64,000 bases of DNA from positions 1 to 64,000 of the forward strand of contig DASTGN010000007.1 in the NCBI GenBank assembly GCA_035719105.1. Reading direction: 5' to 3'. A program made the translations under genes and the position numbers. How positions within the stretch are numbered: the stretch's first letter is position 1; every line of letters begins with the position of its first letter. Below the pieces are notes generated by a model. It made no database searches. It was not told where the DNA came from and saw only the letters and a program-made list of their open reading frames with translations. This DNA is from UBA8389 sp035719105 (GTDB lineage Bacteria; Bacteroidota; Bacteroidia; Bacteroidales; UBA1402). Shown here piece after piece: positions 60,545 through 64,000 of this stretch.

Positions 60545-61253
60545 ACTTTCGCCAAGAATTCCTTTCAGCCTCTTTCAGCTGTTCCGGGCTGCCTATGTCG
60601 AACCATGCAGCATCCGTCACATCCACCATACGAATATCGTGAGTCACCGCTAATCGCAAGTAGACATCGGTGATGGAAAAGATGCCCCGTTCGGTCATCA
60701 AGGGAAAGATGGAAGGTGAAATTCGATGAATGCCAGTAAAGCCGAAGCGTTCGAAATTTCCTTCCTTGGGTCGTGAAATTTTTTGCTCACCAGTTCGGAC
60801 ATTTTCCCAACCACAAAGCAGACCTTCCTGGTTGAAAAGAAAATAGCGGTCGCTGATGCAACGGCGAACGGCGAGCGTAGCTAATGAAGAGCCACCCAGG
60901 CTTGATAAATCGATGGTTGAAAGCACATCCACATTATGCACCACAAAGGGTTCGTCCAAGAAGGGCTGCATTTTCAAAAGGCCTCCACCCGTTTCCAGCA
61001 ATAGTTCGCGTTCGTCCGAGACGGTCAAAAGCATGTCGGGAAACTGTTGCGCATACTCCTTTATATATAGCTCAACTAAATCGGCGAAGGCGTGGACGTT
61101 TATCACCACGTCTAAGATACCGGCCGCGCGGAACTTGTCGAGTGTATGCCCCAGCATAGCCTTGCCTTGCACTTCGACCAAGGCCTTGGGTTTGTCTTTG
61201 GTGAATGGATAGAGCCGAGTTCCGAGACCAGCAGCAAAAATCACTCCTTTCAT
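60534..61253 (-). CDS. murU: Sugar-phosphate nucleotidyltransferase, MurU-like
   Basis: The 239-residue protein starts with the pyrophosphorylase motif 'FAAGLGTRLYPFTKDKPKALVEV' (in parts) and contains 'ETGGGLLKMQP' and 'VHNVDVLSTIDL', the nucleotidyltransferase core. It overlaps by 4 bases a kinase gene of the AmgK type. In species with the AmgK-MurU route, MurU makes UDP-MurNAc from MurNAc-1-phosphate, bypassing de novo synthesis. The role is assigned mainly from the pairing; other sugar substrates are possible. Confidence 0.78.
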   Translation of the reverse strand: MKGVIFAAGLGTRLYPFTKDKPKALVEVQGKAMLGHTLDKFRAAGILDVVINVHAFADLVELYIKEYAQQFPDMLLTVSDERELLLETGGGLLKMQPFLDEPFVVHNVDVLSTIDLSSLGGSSLATLAVRRCISDRYFLFNQEGLLCGWENVRTGEQKISRPKEGNFERFGFTGIHRISPSIFPLMTERGIFSITDVYLRLAVTHDIRMVDVTDAAWFDIGSPEQLKEAERNSWRKSIP

Positions 61254-62278
61254 AAATGCGTTTCGAGTAGGTGATTCAGGTAGGCAGAATCGATCATGCG
61301 CTTGAAACAGGCTTTCAATTCAGGGATTTCTATCGGTAAGTTCCAGTCTTCCAGCAAATCCTTGAACATATCCAATGCAGGTGGAATGCTTTCCATAAAC
61401 CCTGGTTTTTTTTCCACGACACCTCGAAAACCAAAGGCTCCCATGGCTTGCATCAATCGAATCAACACATAGCCCTGATAATAACCCATAAACTGAGTGC
61501 GGTCGACTGGCAATTGTTTTTCAAGCTCATCCACATAATAGGAAATCAATTCCTGACGTTCTGCTTTGGGAATTCGAGCCTTGGCATCAAAAAGCAAGCT
61601 GGCCGGGTCGTATTGCAATGCTCCACGCCGACCTCCCTGATAGTCGATAAAATAGGGTTCCCCATTCTTAATCATGATGTTAGCCGACTGAAAGTCTCGG
61701 AAAAGAAAAAAGTCGCTGCGTTCCTGCAACAAATAATCCGTAAAATTCCGAAAATCGTCTTCCAAAGCTTGTTCATCAAATGGAATGCGGACCAACTTCA
61801 GAAAATAGTATTTGAAATAGTTAAGGTCCCACATCATGGAATCGCGGTCGAAAGCGGCACGTGGATAACATTTCGAGTAATCGATGCTTACTTTACCTTT
61901 GAGTTGCAGGCTTACCAACCCTTTCAAACTTCGTTGATACAACGTCTTGAGTGATTCATTGAATGCTCTGTCCTTGACACAATCAAACAAGGTGTCCGTT
62001 CCAAGATCCTCCAATAAATAAACGCCTTGGGACTCCTCCACCCCATAAATGGCTGGAACAGGCAAGCCGTCACTACTGAAACTCCTTGAGAATGAAAGGA
62101 AAGCCTCATTCTCTTTGGCATCGGCATTCCAGGCACCAAGTGCCGTAAAATCCTCAGCCTGCATGCGACAATAACTCCGATAGGACCCGCTTGGAGGCAG
62201 GAATTCAATTTTTTGAGGGAGCCGGTTGCACCATTTCTGAAATAGTTGGGCGATAATATCGATTTTTTCTTTTTCCAC
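61250..62278 (-). CDS. amgK: Sugar kinase of the aminoglycoside phosphotransferase fold, AmgK-like
   Basis: The 342-residue protein has the APH kinase pattern. 'ESQGVYLLEDLGTDTLFD' forms the nucleotide pocket edge. 'FFLFRDFQSANIMIKNGEPYFIDYQGGRRGALQYD' (in parts) gives the catalytic Asp in 'RDFQSANIM' and the metal-binding 'IDYQ'. Together with the adjoining MurU-like gene it matches the AmgK-MurU pair that salvages MurNAc from cell-wall turnover by anomeric phosphorylation. The overlap of 4 bases indicates coupled translation. Assignment by fold is firm; the specific substrate is inferred. Confidence 0.8.
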   Translation of the reverse strand: MEKEKIDIIAQLFQKWCNRLPQKIEFLPPSGSYRSYCRMQAEDFTALGAWNADAKENEAFLSFSRSFSSDGLPVPAIYGVEESQGVYLLEDLGTDTLFDCVKDRAFNESLKTLYQRSLKGLVSLQLKGKVSIDYSKCYPRAAFDRDSMMWDLNYFKYYFLKLVRIPFDEQALEDDFRNFTDYLLQERSDFFLFRDFQSANIMIKNGEPYFIDYQGGRRGALQYDPASLLFDAKARIPKAERQELISYYVDELEKQLPVDRTQFMGYYQGYVLIRLMQAMGAFGFRGVVEKKPGFMESIPPALDMFKDLLEDWNLPIEIPELKACFKRMIDSAYLNHLLETHL

Positions 62279-62480
62279 AGTAAACGAATTTCACACAAAG
62301 TTACCATTTCTTACAATTTGAAAGTATAATCTGTTGGATTTGTATGGATAATTACAAATCAACCACAATTAATATCAATTTATTTGTAAGCATTATTCCA
62401 CTTATTGCATCTTTATGAAAGCATATATTCATATTTGCTATCTTTTGTAAAGTATTTTTGCATTTTATTTATCTTTTTGT

Positions 62481-62511
62481 TTTGTACATTCAAAATTTTA
62501 ACGTACGTTTG
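62481..62511 (+). promoter_or_regulatory. Promoter of the porin-glnK-amt operon
   Basis: TTTG (62481-62484), a 19-base spacer and TACGTTTG (62504-62511) are a near-ideal Bacteroidota promoter. It lies 46 bases ahead of the porin start. The rest of the 279-base intergenic stretch is AT-rich and shows nothing else. Confidence 0.75.
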
Positions 62512-62557
62512 CAAAGTAATAAAGAGGTATTAGATTTAACTCAAAAAAAATTGTCAG

Positions 62558-63259
62558 ATGAAAAGTTACAAACAGATGATTTCTAAAGGCTTATTAGCTT
62601 TTGTTTTTGGTGCTAGCGCAACCGTTGCTTGTGCACAGTTCAGTGTTGGAACGGACTTTGTCAGTTCGTATGTTTGGCGTGGTTGCAAACAAGATTTAAC
62701 CCACACCCCACAGTCCCCCAACATCCAGCCCTACGTTTCGTATGGCATTGGCGGTTTGACGCTCGGTGTTTGGGGTTCAACCAGCCTGACAGGCACGGTC
62801 AAGGAGGTCGACTTATATGCAACCTATGCATTCAGCAACACGTTAGCACTGACTTTGACCGATTATAATTGGTCGTTCACAAACAGTTATTTCAAGTATG
62901 GGAGTGGCACCGATCACATTTTTGAAGCCACACTGGCCTATGCAGGAACGGAAAGTTTGCCCCTGAGCGCCTCTTTAAATACCATGTTCGCCGGAAATGA
63001 CAAAACCACATCAGGCAAACAAGCTTTCTCAACGTATGTGGAATTAGGTTACTCGCTCGCTGATAATGCCAAACTTTTTGCAGGGGGCTTATTGAATGAT
63101 TCACAAACCTACGGAATTGGTGCGGGGCTTATCAATGCAGGGCTTAAAGTCACTAAATCTTTGGAAATCACTGAAAAATGCTGCCTGCCCATTTACGGTA
63201 TCGCAGGCGTTAATCCTGTGGCAAAAGACGCCTTCATCGTCCTGGGAGTCACTCTTTAA
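62558..63259 (+). CDS. Putative outer-membrane porin (TorF/Gcw_chp type)
   Basis: The 233-residue protein has a signal peptide (KSYKQMISKGLLAFVFGASA...CAQ) and then 'FSVGTDFVSSYVWRGCKQDL', the start shared by the TorF/Gcw_chp family of putative porins ('VSSYVWRG'). Alternating strands continue to the final 'AFIVLGVTL', whose end fits an outer-membrane barrel signal. It precedes a PII regulator and an ammonium transporter, so passage of ammonium or another small nitrogen compound through the outer membrane is a fair guess. Confidence 0.78.
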   Translation: MKSYKQMISKGLLAFVFGASATVACAQFSVGTDFVSSYVWRGCKQDLTHTPQSPNIQPYVSYGIGGLTLGVWGSTSLTGTVKEVDLYATYAFSNTLALTLTDYNWSFTNSYFKYGSGTDHIFEATLAYAGTESLPLSASLNTMFAGNDKTTSGKQAFSTYVELGYSLADNAKLFAGGLLNDSQTYGIGAGLINAGLKVTKSLEITEKCCLPIYGIAGVNPVAKDAFIVLGVTL

Positions 63260-63282
63260 AAAATCACCAAAACAATAGGTAT

Positions 63283-63636
63283 ATGAAAAAGATTGAAGCA
63301 ATTATTCGCAAATCCATGTTCGAAGATGTCAAAAAAGCATTGTACGATGCTGACATCGATTGGTTCTCGTATTGGGACATCACCGGTCTTGGTAAATCCA
63401 CCGAAGACCAAGTTGTGAGGGGTCAAATTTTCCAATCCAATTACATTCAACGCCGCATGCTCTCCATCGTAGTGCGTGACATCAACCTCGAAAAAACGGT
63501 CAATGCCATCATGAAAGCTGCCCGCACGGGAGAACCAGGCGATGGAAAAATCTTCGTTTATGACATCGAAGAAACCTACCGCATCCGAAACGGCGAAAAA
63601 GGTCCAGAAGCTTTATACAACAAAGAAGACAAGTAA
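63283..63636 (+). CDS. P-II family nitrogen regulatory protein
   Basis: The 117-residue protein has the PII fold: 'KKIEAIIRKSMFEDVKKAL' (first strand and helix) and the B-loop signature 'KAARTGEPGDGKIFVYDIEETYRIR' (in parts). The T-loop carries Y54 near the usual uridylylation site but is unusual in sequence ('GKSTEDQVVRGQIFQSNYIQRRML'), lacking the common 'RG.EY.V...PK' form. It lies 25 bases upstream of the ammonium transporter gene and so is probably a GlnK that gates it according to 2-oxoglutarate and ATP/ADP. Confidence 0.92.
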   Translation: MKKIEAIIRKSMFEDVKKALYDADIDWFSYWDITGLGKSTEDQVVRGQIFQSNYIQRRMLSIVVRDINLEKTVNAIMKAARTGEPGDGKIFVYDIEETYRIRNGEKGPEALYNKEDK

Positions 63637-63661
63637 TCCTCACACAAAAAAGATGTTAACA

Positions 63662-64000
63662 ATGAAAAAGATATTTCTGACCCTGGCAACACTGGGGTCC
63701 GCCCTTGCAGTTTCTGCTCAAACAACTACCCCTGCGGCTATAGTTCCTGCAGTGGATCCTGGCGATACAGCCTGGATGATCGTGGCTTGCGCCTTAGTTC
63801 TTTTGATGACCATTCCCGGTCTTGCTTTATTTTATGGTGGTTTGGTTCGACGTAAAAACGTTTTGAATGTTTTGATGCAATGCATCATCCTGATGGCTGT
63901 CATTAGTGTAGAATGGGTTGCTGTTGGATACAGCCTTTCGTTCGGTAGCATTAAAGGAGCATTGGCCCCTTACATCGGAGGTTTTGACTGGGCTTTCCTT
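63662..64000 (+). CDS. amt: Ammonium transporter, N-terminal part (cut by window end)
   Basis: 113 codons are visible. A signal peptide (MKKIFLTLATLGSALAVSAQ) is followed by 'DPGDTAWMIVACALVLLMTIPGLALFYGGLVRRKNVLNVLMQ' (in parts), the unmistakable first two membrane segments of Amt proteins, and 'EWVAVGYSLSF'. An ATG three codons earlier (63653) is also in frame. The gene runs off the window. A cleaved signal peptide on Amt is known for several bacteria. Confidence 0.93.
   Translation, partial: MKKIFLTLATLGSALAVSAQTTTPAAIVPAVDPGDTAWMIVACALVLLMTIPGLALFYGGLVRRKNVLNVLMQCIILMAVISVEWVAVGYSLSFGSIKGALAPYIGGFDWAFL

Overview
The window comes from a member of the Bacteroidota, most likely an anaerobic Bacteroidales. 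The evidence is a type IX secretion system (T9SS) sortase PorU next to PorV, several proteins with T9SS C-terminal sorting domains, promoters of the Bacteroidota type (TTTG, 17-21 bases, TAnnTTTG), the gene order rplM-rpsI-rpsB-tsf, a Rex repressor, a leuA-leuC-leuD-leuB operon with an extra citramalate/isopropylmalate-synthase-like gene, and mercury methylation genes, which are known only from anaerobes.

Layout. 1-5.1 kb is accessory DNA: the tail of a probable transposase, a 430-base stretch without a gene, a DUF1016/PDDEXK nuclease, a Panacea-type antitoxin with a RelE/ParE-like toxin, a GNAT acetyltransferase and a deleted SRPBCC pseudogene. 5.1-11.9 kb is a metal(loid) island made of two ArsR-controlled units. 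Unit 1 is arsR, a small thioredoxin, ArsF-like, ArsG-like and ArsP-like genes, followed by a ProC-like oxidoreductase. Unit 2 is arsR-arsC-hgcA-hgcB-acr3, so the mercury methylation pair lies between arsenate reductase and the arsenite exporter with overlapping or 1-2 base junctions. 12.1-19.8 kb is one gene for a 2567-residue secreted modular protein with a T9SS signal.

19.9-40.4 kb is mostly minus-strand core genome: a DUF4402 protein, tpiA, a DoxX-family protein, a DUF1599 protein, an M23 peptidase, recG-ispD-xseB-xseA-subtilase, ispF-porV-porU, an FAH-family protein, rex, and the tsf-rpsB-rpsI-rplM ribosomal group. A plus-strand SUI1 factor is divergent from rex. 40.6-46.6 kb holds a small lipoprotein with a radical SAM/SPASM enzyme, then an MFS transporter, galK and a sodium/sugar symporter. 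46.7-50.3 kb holds tRNA-Val(GAC), an MBOAT acyltransferase with an SGNH/AlgJ-like partner, and a tyrosine-rich lipoprotein. 50.3-52.9 kb holds fabF with a TetR regulator and a beta carbonic anhydrase. 52.9-59.6 kb is the leucine operon, headed by a previously untracked 19-residue leader peptide rich in Leu/Ile codons and a terminator, which together look like a classical attenuator. 59.8-62.3 kb holds an SDR dehydrogenase and a probable AmgK-MurU cell-wall recycling pair. The window ends with a putative porin, a PII protein and the start of an ammonium transporter.

The most notable content is hgcAB embedded in an arsenic resistance operon whose ArsR-type operator brackets the promoter. After that come the leucine attenuator, the radical SAM/lipoprotein pair, the nested giant T9SS cargo protein and the Panacea toxin-antitoxin pair. 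All functions are read from sequence alone; no database search was run.
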